Shown here in pieces: positions 17,614 through 26,085 of a stretch of 64,000 nucleotides of DNA. The stretch lies in NCBI GenBank assembly GCA_031422335.1, contig JANOQW010000018.1, forward strand, positions 48,619 to 112,618, read 5' to 3'. A model generated the notes under the pieces. The model was not told where the DNA came from and ran no database searches. It saw only the letters and a program-made list of their open reading frames with translations. Made by a program: the position numbers and the translations under genes. This DNA is from Methylotenera_A sp031422335. GTDB taxonomy: Bacteria; Pseudomonadota; Gammaproteobacteria; Burkholderiales; Methylophilaceae. The stretch's first letter is position 1. Each line of letters starts with the position of its first letter.

Positions 17614-19275
17614 TTAAACTTTTTTGACATGAATGATAAATTGCGTGCCACTGCTTGATGTTTTGTACTGCAATTTAGCACCATTGGCATCAGCCAACTC
17701 GCGCGCAATGTAAAGCCCCAAGCCCGTACCCGATTTCTCGGTGGTAAAAAATGGCTCAAACAAATGGCTGCGTACATTTTCTGGAATCCCTTCACCGTCA
17801 TCACTAATTTCAATATGGACGATTTGTGTTTTTGCAGAAACTGACACCGCTAATTTTAGGCTATTTTCGGCATTTTTTGAGTGCCGCCAGCCATTTTTAC
17901 ATAAGTTCCATAAAATTTGGTTTAAATGGCGGCGGTCAAATGAAACGAAGGTATCAGCATTGCTAATTTCTAGTTTAAAGCAGTCACTGGGAATTTTCTC
18001 GACTGCAGAAAATTGCGCATAAAAATCGCTAATAAAATTCTCTAAATGAATAATTTCTTGATTTGTGCGGTCACGCCGATTCAGCTCCAGTACGTCTTTA
18101 ATAATTTGGTCCACACGCTGTACGTTATCGCTAATAATTTGCAGCATGCGCTTCGCGGCAGGGTCGTTATCTTCTTCTTGCAACAATTGGTTGGCGTGGC
18201 TAATGGCGCTTAATGGGTTGCGAATTTCGTGTGCAATATTAGCGGTAAGCCGCCCCAATGCAGCCAGTTTTACCTGGTGCGCTTGCGTTTGCATGTGCGA
18301 CCAATCTTCGACAAATATCACCGCGCCTTGCTGGCGATTTTCACTGATTGATAAAAAACGGATACGCAATTCGCGCGATTGCGTATTTAGCTTTAAAATA
18401 ATTGGTAATGCTAAATCAACCGTATGTTCAGTTTCTCGCATCCAATCTTGCAGCATGCCGTTTAACTCAGGCGAAATTTGTTTCAGTAATTTGTTGTGCC
18501 AAATATTTGCTGACTCTTCTTCAGCTTCAATTTTTGCATCACTGCCTATATCACTTTTGGCATCACTGCCAAGCATTACTTCTGCCTGAATATTGTGGTG
18601 CTTAATTCTAAATGCATGGTCCACCACCAATACACCGTCATCCATTTCGTGGGTAATTAAGGCATTAATTTGCGCCATGTTTTGCACATCTAAACCACGT
18701 TGAGAGGCTAATAACTCACTTTGTTGACTACGTTTTGCTAAGCTGTAAGCTAGCCAAGCGGTGGCAAAGCAACCCAAACTGAGCAACACTGCAGGTGTAT
18801 AGTTACTGCTGCTGCTATCAATAAACATGATGCGATAAGTCTGTTCTAGCAATACGCCGATGCTGGCGATAGCCGCATAGAATAAGGCTAAGCGGCCTGC
18901 ACTAATTAAACTTGCGCTGGCAATGGCAATAATCAGCAGCAAGCCGATGCTGCTTTGGCTACCTTGTTGTGCGTGTATCAGTAGCACAATAAATGCAATA
19001 TCGATGATGATTTGTGTGGGTAGGCTAATGTCGATATCGGGTTTTTCTAGCCAGGTAAAAACGGCAGAAATGATACTGAATATAAAATAAGCTAAAATTA
19101 AAGAGGCATATAAATCGCTGCCAAAATTTTGCAGCGAGTTATCTAGACTAAATAAGCCTTGCAGCACTAAAAATAGCAGTGCAACCAACACCCGATAGCC
19201 GTTGTACAGCTGCAAGCTGCGCCAGCGTGTGGCATTGATGCTGCTGTCTAGCTTGGCAAATAAATCAGTCGCCAT
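17614..19275 (-). CDS. pilS: Sensor histidine kinase PilS
   Basis: A 553-residue membrane kinase. About six hydrophobic spans fill residues 25-185, with short loops and no large periplasmic domain, as in PilS. A PAS-like segment follows (about 205-330), with an acidic insertion rich in Ser/Asp/Lys/Glu around 240-260. The dimerisation and phosphotransfer box contains AHEIRNPLSAISHANQLLQ, with the His as phospho-acceptor. N (WNLCKNGWRHS), G1 (DDGEGIPENV) and G2 (GTGLGLYIARELADANG) boxes complete the ATPase. Its start codon overlaps the end of the small zinc-ribbon gene upstream by 11 bases, so the three genes form one operon ending with pilR. Confidence 0.88.
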   Translation of the reverse strand: MATDLFAKLDSSINATRWRSLQLYNGYRVLVALLFLVLQGLFSLDNSLQNFGSDLYASLILAYFIFSIISAVFTWLEKPDIDISLPTQIIIDIAFIVLLIHAQQGSQSSIGLLLIIAIASASLISAGRLALFYAAIASIGVLLEQTYRIMFIDSSSSNYTPAVLLSLGCFATAWLAYSLAKRSQQSELLASQRGLDVQNMAQINALITHEMDDGVLVVDHAFRIKHHNIQAEVMLGSDAKSDIGSDAKIEAEEESANIWHNKLLKQISPELNGMLQDWMRETEHTVDLALPIILKLNTQSRELRIRFLSISENRQQGAVIFVEDWSHMQTQAHQVKLAALGRLTANIAHEIRNPLSAISHANQLLQEEDNDPAAKRMLQIISDNVQRVDQIIKDVLELNRRDRTNQEIIHLENFISDFYAQFSAVEKIPSDCFKLEISNADTFVSFDRRHLNQILWNLCKNGWRHSKNAENSLKLAVSVSAKTQIVHIEISDDGEGIPENVRSHLFEPFFTTEKSGTGLGLYIARELADANGAKLQYKTSSSGTQFIIHVKKV

Positions 19276-19510
19276 TGGCTATTTTGTCGCAGTCTGGGTT
19301 GTTGCAGATGATTCTATCTTTAACGATCTTAGTTTCTGCCTGTGGCACATGGCAGCCGCATTGTGTGCACTGCAATATTTTTTCATCGGGTTTTTTATCT
19401 GAATTTGGTTCGGCTTTATTTGTATTTTGCGATTTGGCGTTTGCAATGACGCGCTTAATAATTTGATACAGAATCCATGCTAAAACAATGAGTATTATAA
19501 TGCGGGCCAT
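19265..19510 (-). CDS. PP0621 family small membrane zinc-ribbon protein
   Basis: An 81-residue protein with one N-terminal membrane span (residues 3-19), a polar Lys/Asn/Asp-rich linker, and a C-terminal four-cysteine cluster. The cysteines lie in LQCTQCGCHVP and IICNNPDCDKI, a pattern able to bind one zinc. This matches the PP0621 family, commonly encoded just upstream of pilS in Beta- and Gammaproteobacteria. The stop overlaps the pilS start by 11 bases, implying coupled translation. Function is unknown; the conserved link to the PilSR pair suggests an accessory role in pilus regulation (inference). Confidence 0.8.
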   Translation of the reverse strand: MARIIILIVLAWILYQIIKRVIANAKSQNTNKAEPNSDKKPDEKILQCTQCGCHVPQAETKIVKDRIICNNPDCDKIANGD

Positions 19511-19691
19511 GGCAATGAATAAGTCTTTCTAATAAACAACGATTGAGTGATTGTAACCAAAAGTGAGGCGATTAGAAACAAGCCTAAAAAGCTAAAAGCC
19601 TGTATTAAACCTAAAGCTAGTTTAAAACTTAAAGCTGATATACTTATGTCAGCAAATAAAATACAAAATCCATCGTTAAATTACAATACAC

Positions 19692-20282
19692 ATGGCAAGC
19701 CCACAAGAATTATCAGATTTTTTGCGCGATGTAGAGCGGCGCGCATTTAAGCAAACTGTGTATGCGGTGCGCGACGATCACGCATCGTTAGATATTGTGC
19801 AAGACGCCATGCTAAAGTTGGCCGAAAAGTATGCCGACAAGCCTGTCAACGAGTACCCGATGCTGTTTCAGCGTATTTTGCAAAATACCATGCGTGATTA
19901 TTGGCGCAGGCAAAAAGTGCGTAACTTGTGGACAACGCTGCTTTCATCGTTCGGTGCGGGTAAGGATGGCGAGGATGATCACGACCCACTTGATAGCATT
20001 GATGTCGGTGAAGAATCAGAAAATCCGATGGGCCAACTAGAACGTAGCCAAACCATGCAACTGATTGAAAAAGCGCTACAAAAGCTGCCCGCGCGTCAAC
20101 GCGAAGCCTTTGTATTGCGTTATTGGGAGGACATGGACGTAGCAGAAACCGCCTCAATGATGGGCTGCTCGCAAGGAAGCGTTAAAACGCACTGTTCGCG
20201 CGCCGTGCATACAATGGCCGCCTTGTTAGAGAAACAGGGCTTGGGCAGCAGGGCATTAGCAAATTTAGGAGTAGAGTCATGA
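19692..20282 (+). CDS. ECF-type (sigma-70 family) RNA polymerase sigma factor
   Basis: A 196-residue sigma factor. Region 2 covers about residues 10-80, with HASLDIVQDAMLKLAEKY and the aromatic/basic TMRDYWRRQKVRNLW for -10 recognition. An acidic linker of about 25 residues follows (GEDDHDPLDSIDVGEESE). Region 4 has LQKLPARQREAFVLRYWEDM and the helix-turn-helix AETASMMGCSQGSVKTHCSR. It overlaps the next gene by 4 bases (ATGA). DUF3619, DUF3106 and RDD genes follow, a conserved betaproteobacterial block. No classical anti-sigma factor with a zinc motif is seen; the DUF3619 membrane protein occupies the usual anti-sigma position. Target promoters are unknown. Confidence 0.88.
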   Translation: MASPQELSDFLRDVERRAFKQTVYAVRDDHASLDIVQDAMLKLAEKYADKPVNEYPMLFQRILQNTMRDYWRRQKVRNLWTTLLSSFGAGKDGEDDHDPLDSIDVGEESENPMGQLERSQTMQLIEKALQKLPARQREAFVLRYWEDMDVAETASMMGCSQGSVKTHCSRAVHTMAALLEKQGLGSRALANLGVES

Positions 20283-20683
20283 CAACTGACCATATCAATC
20301 AAGTAGATATAGAAAATACAGATGTGCAAGGCAAGCAAATAGCCAGCTTGTTAGATGCACACGCCAAGCGCTTAAGCATGCGCACTTTGAAGCAGCTTGA
20401 AGATGCGCGCGCGCACGCAGTCAAAGTGCACGCCAAGCAAGTATCGGAATTAAGTGTGAATAAACAGGGCGCCTTAACTGAAGTTTTTAGCTGGGCCGAG
20501 CATCATCGTATTGCCAGTACGGGCTTGTTTTTAGGCGCGATTATTTTTAGTATTGTGCTTATGCAAGCATTTGGTCAACAAGAGGCTAGCGACGCGTTTT
20601 TATTGGGGGCAGATTTGCCGCCAGAAGCGTTTGTGGATAGAGGCTTTGAGCCATCTTTAAATGATGGAAAACTTAAGCTTTAA
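20279..20683 (+). CDS. DUF3619 family single-pass membrane protein
   Basis: A 134-residue protein. The N-terminal half is soluble and helical, with LDAHAKRLSMRTLKQLEDAR, the hallmark of DUF3619. It is followed by one membrane span (about 83-103, RIASTGLFLGAIIFSIVLM) and a short acidic C-terminus carrying LLGADLPPEAFVDRGFEP. The ATG overlaps the sigma-factor stop by 4 bases. Position and topology resemble an anti-sigma factor: cytoplasmic helical domain, one span, short outside tail. That role is inference, and no family member is known to me as tested. Confidence 0.78.
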   Translation: MTTDHINQVDIENTDVQGKQIASLLDAHAKRLSMRTLKQLEDARAHAVKVHAKQVSELSVNKQGALTEVFSWAEHHRIASTGLFLGAIIFSIVLMQAFGQQEASDAFLLGADLPPEAFVDRGFEPSLNDGKLKL

Positions 20684-20736
20684 TTTTAGTTTTTAATAAG
20701 AAAATATAAAAACCGTTTTAAAAAACCATAGGGAAA

Positions 20737-21267
20737 GTGGCAGTTGTGCATAAATTTTTATTTTTATTGGTGATGTTTGCTGCAAGCTTGCAAGCCGCTG
20801 AGACAGCGAAACCCAGCAAAACCCAGCTCGCCTTGGGCGATATTGGTAGTGTGAAATCTACGCTAAATAGTGGCTTAAGCGACGACTCAAGCAAAGATAG
20901 CCATGCGCCGATTAAGAGTTGGGATCAGCTTACTGGCGATGAGCGTAAAGTGTTGGCACCATTGGGCAGCGAATGGGATACTTTACGCCCATGGCAGCGC
21001 GAAAAAATGTTAGACATTGCCAAAGATTACCCCAGTATGGATGCGCAAAAACAACAGCTGGTGCAAAAACGCCTGAATAGTTGGAGCCGCATGACGCCTT
21101 ATGAGCGAGAAAATGCGCGTAAGCGTTATCAGCAATTTCATAGCTTAAGTGATCACAAAAAAGCCGAAGTACGCAAAAAATGGGCAGAGCACAAAAAACT
21201 GCCAGAGGCCGAGCGAGAGAAATTACGCCAAGAATCGATAGACTGGCAGTCTGATATAGATCTGTAA
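20737..21267 (+). CDS. DUF3106 family exported protein
   Basis: A 176-residue protein with a signal peptide (hydrophobic residues 6-18, cleavage likely after LQAAE). After a Ser/Asp-rich spacer comes a run of short helical repeats: LTGDERKVLAPLGSEWDTLR, WQREKMLDIAKDYPSM, MTPYERENARKRYQQFHSL, LPEAEREKLRQ. This pattern of (L/M)TPxER...RYQ(Q/K)(F/W) units defines DUF3106. GTG 20737 is preceded by AGGGAAA, which favours it over GTG 20746. Probably periplasmic. Function unknown; the conserved linkage to an ECF sigma factor suggests envelope stress or assembly (inference). Confidence 0.78.
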   Translation: MAVVHKFLFLLVMFAASLQAAETAKPSKTQLALGDIGSVKSTLNSGLSDDSSKDSHAPIKSWDQLTGDERKVLAPLGSEWDTLRPWQREKMLDIAKDYPSMDAQKQQLVQKRLNSWSRMTPYERENARKRYQQFHSLSDHKKAEVRKKWAEHKKLPEAEREKLRQESIDWQSDIDL

Positions 21268-21285
21268 TTGATACCAACTTATTAG

Positions 21286-21308
21286 CCCGCAAATGAGCGG
21301 GTTTTTTT
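21286..21308 (+). terminator. Rho-independent terminator after DUF3106 gene
   Basis: CCCGC, a 6-base loop and GCGGG are followed by seven T residues. It lies 18 bases after the DUF3106 stop and just before the RDD gene, so the RDD gene may be expressed partly by read-through or from its own promoter. Confidence 0.75.
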
Positions 21309-21318
21309 ATATGAAATA

Positions 21319-21732
21319 ATGATGCCGCCGAAAGCCACCCGTATTAAATTATTCGTCGCTTGTGTGTATGAGCTGCTGCTGCTGATTGCGCTGTGGATGC
21401 TGTGTACTTGGATTTTTGTCAGCGTGTTTGGTGAGGCCACTGGCGGCTATAAACGCTATGTGCTGCAACTTTTTTTATGGCTGTGCACAGGCGCTTATTT
21501 TGTGTGGTGTTGGTGTAAAAGCGGCCAAACTTTGGCGACCCAAACTTGGAAAATCAAGCTGGTAAATGCACAAAATAACACGTTAAGCTTAAAACAAGCA
21601 CTTATTCGATATGCCCTGGCAAGCGCATGCCTATTGACTTGTGGGCTAGGTTATTTTTGGGCTGTTTTAGATAAAAATGGCTTATTTTTACACGACAGGT
21701 TGCTTAAAACGCGCTTTGTACAATTAACTTAG
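21319..21732 (+). CDS. RDD family membrane protein
   Basis: A 137-residue protein with three hydrophobic spans (about 12-38, 50-68, 95-118). The RDD signature positions appear in modified form: an early KxTRIK followed by the first span, and a late FLHDRLLKTRFV with the conserved Asp-Arg. RDD proteins are small integral membrane proteins; some have been linked to Na+/H+ exchange, but most are untested. It follows the sigma-factor block after a terminator and ends 2 bases before the convergent lptG stop, leaving no room for a separate terminator. Confidence 0.8.
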   Translation: MMPPKATRIKLFVACVYELLLLIALWMLCTWIFVSVFGEATGGYKRYVLQLFLWLCTGAYFVWCWCKSGQTLATQTWKIKLVNAQNNTLSLKQALIRYALASACLLTCGLGYFWAVLDKNGLFLHDRLLKTRFVQLT

Positions 21733-21734
21733 GG

Positions 21735-22823
21735 TTACCTGCGTTCAATCATAAACAGCAAACTTAAGCCTGCAAATAAAAATAAAATCGTTGGCGTAAT
21801 TGCACTCATCAGTGGTGGCCAATCGTTGAGCACACCTAAATGAATAAACACGCGATTCATAATTTGGTACACCACGCCCAACATGACGCCAATAAATAGT
21901 TTAGCACTAGTGCCGCCAGATCGTTGCTGCAAAAAGCCAAATGGCAGCGCCAAGATCACCATTACCATGCAGGCCAGCGGGTAAATCATTTTAGACCAAA
22001 GCGCCACATCGTAACGCGTGGTTTTTTGTTTATTAGTTTGTAAATGCTGAATAAATGCGTATAAATTCCAGGCCGACATTTTTTCTGGCGCCACTAGCAA
22101 AACATTCAACAACTCGGGCCGAATCAGCGATTTCCAATTGGCTTTGTTAAAAATTTGCGTTTGAATATTATTTTGCTCAATTTTTTTAAAGGTATTAAAT
22201 TTGGTTTGCGTCACCTCACTCAACCCCCAGCGCTCGTCCTCATATTCACCTTTTTTAGCCACGCTAATGCTACGCAATTTAAAATTTTCGTCAAACTCAT
22301 AAATATGCACATTCAGTAAACTGGCGTCTGGCAACACGGTTTCTACATTGACAAAACTTTTGCCATCTTTCACCCATAGACCACTTCTAAAATCTTGTGC
22401 GATGACAGAGTCGGTGGCTTTAACGCGCATGCGTTGTGCCATTTTTTCGCTAATCGGGGTGATGAGCTCGCCCACAAAAAATGTGACTAAGGTAAACAAC
22501 AAACCAACTTTGAGTAATATCCAGCCAATATTAAACAACGACAAACCGCTCACACGCATCACCACTAGCTCTGAATTGCGCGCCAATGTGCCCAAGCTGT
22601 ACATCATGCCCACCAACACGGCCACTGGCACCACATCGTAAATATGGCCAGGAATACTCAACAGCACAAATACTAGCATCTGGCTGATACCATAATTACC
22701 TTGGCCTAGGCTATCCAGTTCTTGAATTAAATCAAAAAATGAAAACATGGCCAACAGACCCAGCATCATCATTAAAATATTGATGCTGGTTTCTTGCCAA
22801 AAATAGCGTTTAAATATTTGCAT
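21735..22823 (-). CDS. lptG: LPS export ABC transporter permease LptG
   Basis: A 362-residue inner-membrane subunit of the LptB2FGC machine that extracts LPS and passes it to the periplasmic bridge. Spans lie at the N-terminus (about 12-35, 55-80, 95-120) and in a C-terminal block (about 270-360), flanking a periplasmic beta-jellyroll domain (about 130-260). The sequence runs from an N-terminal MQIFKRYFWQE to a final LSLLFMIERR, as LptG usually does. It lies 2 bases downstream of lptF in the same direction. LptB and LptC are not in the window. Confidence 0.92.
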   Translation of the reverse strand: MQIFKRYFWQETSINILMMMLGLLAMFSFFDLIQELDSLGQGNYGISQMLVFVLLSIPGHIYDVVPVAVLVGMMYSLGTLARNSELVVMRVSGLSLFNIGWILLKVGLLFTLVTFFVGELITPISEKMAQRMRVKATDSVIAQDFRSGLWVKDGKSFVNVETVLPDASLLNVHIYEFDENFKLRSISVAKKGEYEDERWGLSEVTQTKFNTFKKIEQNNIQTQIFNKANWKSLIRPELLNVLLVAPEKMSAWNLYAFIQHLQTNKQKTTRYDVALWSKMIYPLACMVMVILALPFGFLQQRSGGTSAKLFIGVMLGVVYQIMNRVFIHLGVLNDWPPLMSAITPTILFLFAGLSLLFMIERR

Positions 22824-22825
22824 AG

Positions 22826-23986
22826 TTAGGTGCTTTTCTTGTTACTTGGCCAAACGGTCGCAATTAACTTTGTGACACCTAAATTCGCAGACATAAATTT
22901 CGGTACTATCAATTTAGGAATTAGGGGCAACAAATGGTTACGTCGATAAAACATGTAAAACACCAACAAGGCAAAAAATGCGTGCACAGGCCACAGCCCA
23001 ACGCTTGCGCTTAATCTGCCTTGCGTCACCCAAGCTTGGAATATGCTTAAAATATTGTTGTAAATGACATAAATCACCAATGCAAAAATCAGGTTCAGAG
23101 AGCGCCCCGCGCGTGGGTCAACAAAACTGAGCGGAATAGCTAATAGCACCAAAAGTAGCGCAGAAACTGGAATCGCCAATCGCCATTGCAGCTCAGCTTT
23201 ATCGGCAGATGATGCAGTATTTAATAAGTCCTGGGTCGGTTTTGCATTAGTGTCATCTGGTACGCGCGCCACCTCTTTGGTTTCTACCCGTATCGCATAG
23301 CGTTCAAACTCGGTGGTAGAAACCTCGGCCGAATTAGGTTTAGCTTCATAACGGCGGCCTTTTTCCATTACCAAAAAATCGTCGCCATTATCGGCTTTTT
23401 CGCGGCTACCTTGGCTGGCCACAATCACCCCAGTTTTTTGGTGTTGGGTTGATTGCACAAAAATATTTTTGACCACATTGCCCAACTCATCAAAGCTTTC
23501 TATAAAGTAAATGCGCTCGCCATTGCGTGATTCTTTAAATACACCAGGATTGATGGAAGATAAATCATCGCGACTTTTAAGCTGCACGCGATAATCTTCT
23601 ACTTTTTCTACCGCCCAAGGCATCACCAAAAAGCTCAGCAAAGAAATCACCACGATGACTGGCACGGCAAAGGTTAAAATGGGTTTTATCCAGTTGTTCA
23701 GGCCCAGTCCAGAGCTAAACCACACCACCATTTCTGAATCGCGATGCCAACGCGTCAGCGTCAGCAGTACCGCTAAAAACAGCGTTAGTGACAATATCAT
23801 TGGCATATAGCGCACCATGCTAAAGCCGAGCAAGGTGTTAATGGCGTCATTCGGCAAAATACCCTTGGCGGCGAGGCGAATTAAATTGCCTGCGCGTTGC
23901 GCAATGATAATGCCAATTAAAATGACAAACACGCCGCCAGCAGTGCTAATAAGCTCGTGCGAAAGTGATTTTTTAAATATCTTCAA
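22826..23986 (-). CDS. lptF: LPS export ABC transporter permease LptF
   Basis: A 386-residue partner of LptG. Three N-terminal spans, a periplasmic jellyroll region (about 120-265) and three C-terminal spans (about 270-365) give the LptF/LptG fold. The N-terminal KSLSHELISTAGGVFVILIG and the middle segment INPGVFKESRNGERIYFIE are strong LptF signatures. The ATG at 23986 is divergent from pepA with about 167 bases between, so both promoters share this gap. The call of F against G rests on order (F first) and these motifs. Confidence 0.92.
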   Translation of the reverse strand: MKIFKKSLSHELISTAGGVFVILIGIIIAQRAGNLIRLAAKGILPNDAINTLLGFSMVRYMPMILSLTLFLAVLLTLTRWHRDSEMVVWFSSGLGLNNWIKPILTFAVPVIVVISLLSFLVMPWAVEKVEDYRVQLKSRDDLSSINPGVFKESRNGERIYFIESFDELGNVVKNIFVQSTQHQKTGVIVASQGSREKADNGDDFLVMEKGRRYEAKPNSAEVSTTEFERYAIRVETKEVARVPDDTNAKPTQDLLNTASSADKAELQWRLAIPVSALLLVLLAIPLSFVDPRAGRSLNLIFALVIYVIYNNILSIFQAWVTQGRLSASVGLWPVHAFFALLVFYMFYRRNHLLPLIPKLIVPKFMSANLGVTKLIATVWPSNKKST

Positions 23987-24153
23987 TGTGCTCTTTTTAA
24001 TTCAGTCATTAATTTTGAGGTCAATTCTGTTTTTTCAAATGCGATTATGTCGTTTCAATGATAGGTTAGTTGAATTTTACGCTTTGATTTCGGGTCGAAA
24101 CGCTAGATAATTACTTATCAAACGAATCAGCTTAAATCATAAAGGAATCAACA

Positions 24154-25635
24154 GTGGAATTTAGCATAAAAAATGGAAATCCTGAAAAACAACGTCACGA
24201 GTGTCTGATTGTAGGCGTATTTGAGGATCGCAAGTTAACTGATGCAGTAAAAAGTTTAGATGATGCTTCTAACAAGGCCATCAGTACCATATTAAAAACC
24301 GGCGATTTAGAAGGCAAATTAGGCGCAACTTTGTTGTTGCATGCTTTGCCTGCTGTGGCTGCCACGCGTGTGTTGCTGGTGGGTTTGGGCAAGCAAACCG
24401 AGTTTGGCGAAAAGCAATATCGGCAAGCGGTGCGTGCCGCCATAAAAGCGCTGCCAAAAGGTGTCACCAACGCCGCCATATTTTTAGCAGAGTTGACGAT
24501 TAAAAAATCGGATATTCATGCCAAAGTAGCACAATTGGTTGAGGTGGCGATGGACGCGACTTATCAAGTGAATGCCATTAAACAGAAAAAAGCTGAGCCT
24601 TTGCCTTTAGAGAAAATGGCGATTTTTGTAGAAAAAACAGATGAGAAGCAAGCAGAAGCTGGCCTTAAACACGGCTTGGCGATTGCTGCTGGCGTGACTT
24701 TAGCCAAAGATTTAGGCAATTTACCGCCCAATATTTGCACGCCAACCTATTTAGGTAAGCAAGCAAAAGCGCTGGCAAAAATCTATGGTTTTAAAGTAGA
24801 AGTGCTAGAAAAAGACGAAATTGAAAAGCTGGGCATGGGCTCATTTTTGGGTGTGGCGCAAGGCAGCGTAGAGCCACCACGCTTTATTGTACTGCAACAT
24901 CTATAGGGTGATAAAAAGCAAAAACCAACCGTGCTAGTGGGCAAGGGCATTACATTTGATACAGGTGGCATCTCGCTAAAACCTGGTGGCGACATGGATG
25001 AGATGAAGTACGACATGTGTGGCGCAGCCAGTGTATTGGGTACCTTTAAGGCCATTGGTGAGATGGATTTAGCCATTAACGCAGTAGGTTTAATTGCCAC
25101 ATGCGAAAATATGCCCGATGCAGGTGCCATAAAGCCGGGCGATATTTTGACCAGTATGGCAGGGCTGACCATTGAAGTGCTGAACACTGACGCTGAAGGC
25201 CGCTTGATATTATGTGATGCGTTGACTTATGCCGAGCGTTTTGAACCAAGCGCAGTGGTGGATATTGCCACGCTAACTGGTGCATGCGTGATTGCGCTGG
25301 GATACCATCCTAGCGGCTTATTCAGTAACAAAGACGCGCTAGCCGCTGAGTTGTTAGCCGCTGGAGAAGCAGCGCACGATCGTGCTTGGCACATGCCATT
25401 GTGGGAAGAGTTTCAAACCCAACTAGACAGCAACTTTGCTGACATGGCCAATATTGGTGGCCGTGCGGGTGGCAGCATTACCGCAGCTTGTTTCTTATCC
25501 CGCTTTGCTAAAAAATACGATTGGGCACACTTGGATATTGCAGGCACAGCATGGAAAAGTGGTAAAGAAAAAGGTGGTACAGGTCGACCAGTACCCTTAT
25601 TAACGACATTTTTGGTAAATCGTGCCAATAAGTAA
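24154..25635 (+). pseudogene. pepA: Leucyl aminopeptidase PepA, interrupted by in-frame TAG
   Basis: The first 250 codons (24154-24903) encode the N-terminal domain of PepA (M17) and the start of the catalytic domain, ending at LGVAQGSVEPPRFIVLQHL. Codon 251 (24904-24906) is TAG. The same frame continues to 25635 with GDKKQKPTVLVGKGITFDTG, then NTDAEGRLIL and the rest of the catalytic domain, which holds the metal ligands and active-site residues. Total length would be 493 codons, normal for PepA. A single base change (AAG, CAG or GAG to TAG) explains it. The downstream part could start at GTG 24931 but would be only a fragment. It is either a recent nonsense mutation, suppression, or a sequencing error. 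holC follows with a one-base overlap. Confidence 0.85.
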
Positions 25636-26057
25636 TGACACGCATTGATTTTTATTTTAATGTGAGCAACAAGCCAAAACTATTGGCTGAACTGGTACAA
25701 GGCGCGCTAATTAAGCGTCGTCTTGTGACGGTTTTTGCAGATGACGCAGAAAAAGCCAGTGATATAAGCGCTAGCTTGTGGCAACAGCCAGCGCCAAGCT
25801 TTATGCCGAACGTGCTAGTGAATGATAGACTGGCTGGGCAAACGTCAGTGCTGATTCATTGGCAAGAAGAGGCTTTGCTGCAAGATGACATGCTAATTAA
25901 TTTAACTGCAACCGAGCCCAATTTTTTTAGCCGATTCACACAGTTAGTCGAACTGGTAAGCGATGATGAACAAGATAAAGTAGCTGCGCGCGCGCGTTAT
26001 AAGTTTTATCGCGACAGGGGCTATGAAATTAAAAATATTAACCATGCGCAAACTTAA
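25635..26057 (+). CDS. holC: DNA polymerase III chi subunit
   Basis: A 140-residue HolC. The chi subunit links the clamp loader (through psi) to single-stranded DNA-binding protein. Recognisable segments are TRIDFYFNVSNKPKLLAELV at the N-terminus, VTVFADDAEKASDISASLW, and the C-terminal DDEQDKVAARARYKFYRDRGY, all typical of HolC. The start ATG overlaps the pepA stop (TAATG). pepA-holC is a widely conserved pair, which also supports reading the interrupted gene upstream as pepA. The valS gene often found next is absent here. Confidence 0.92.
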   Translation: MTRIDFYFNVSNKPKLLAELVQGALIKRRLVTVFADDAEKASDISASLWQQPAPSFMPNVLVNDRLAGQTSVLIHWQEEALLQDDMLINLTATEPNFFSRFTQLVELVSDDEQDKVAARARYKFYRDRGYEIKNINHAQT

Positions 26058-26085
26058 ATGAGGCCTGTTTTGGATAGAGATAATA

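Noticed and set aside
24904..24906. TAG in pepA as a pyrrolysine codon
   Set aside because: Pyrrolysine is not expected at this site of M17 peptidases, and no pyl genes are in the window; a point mutation or error is simpler.
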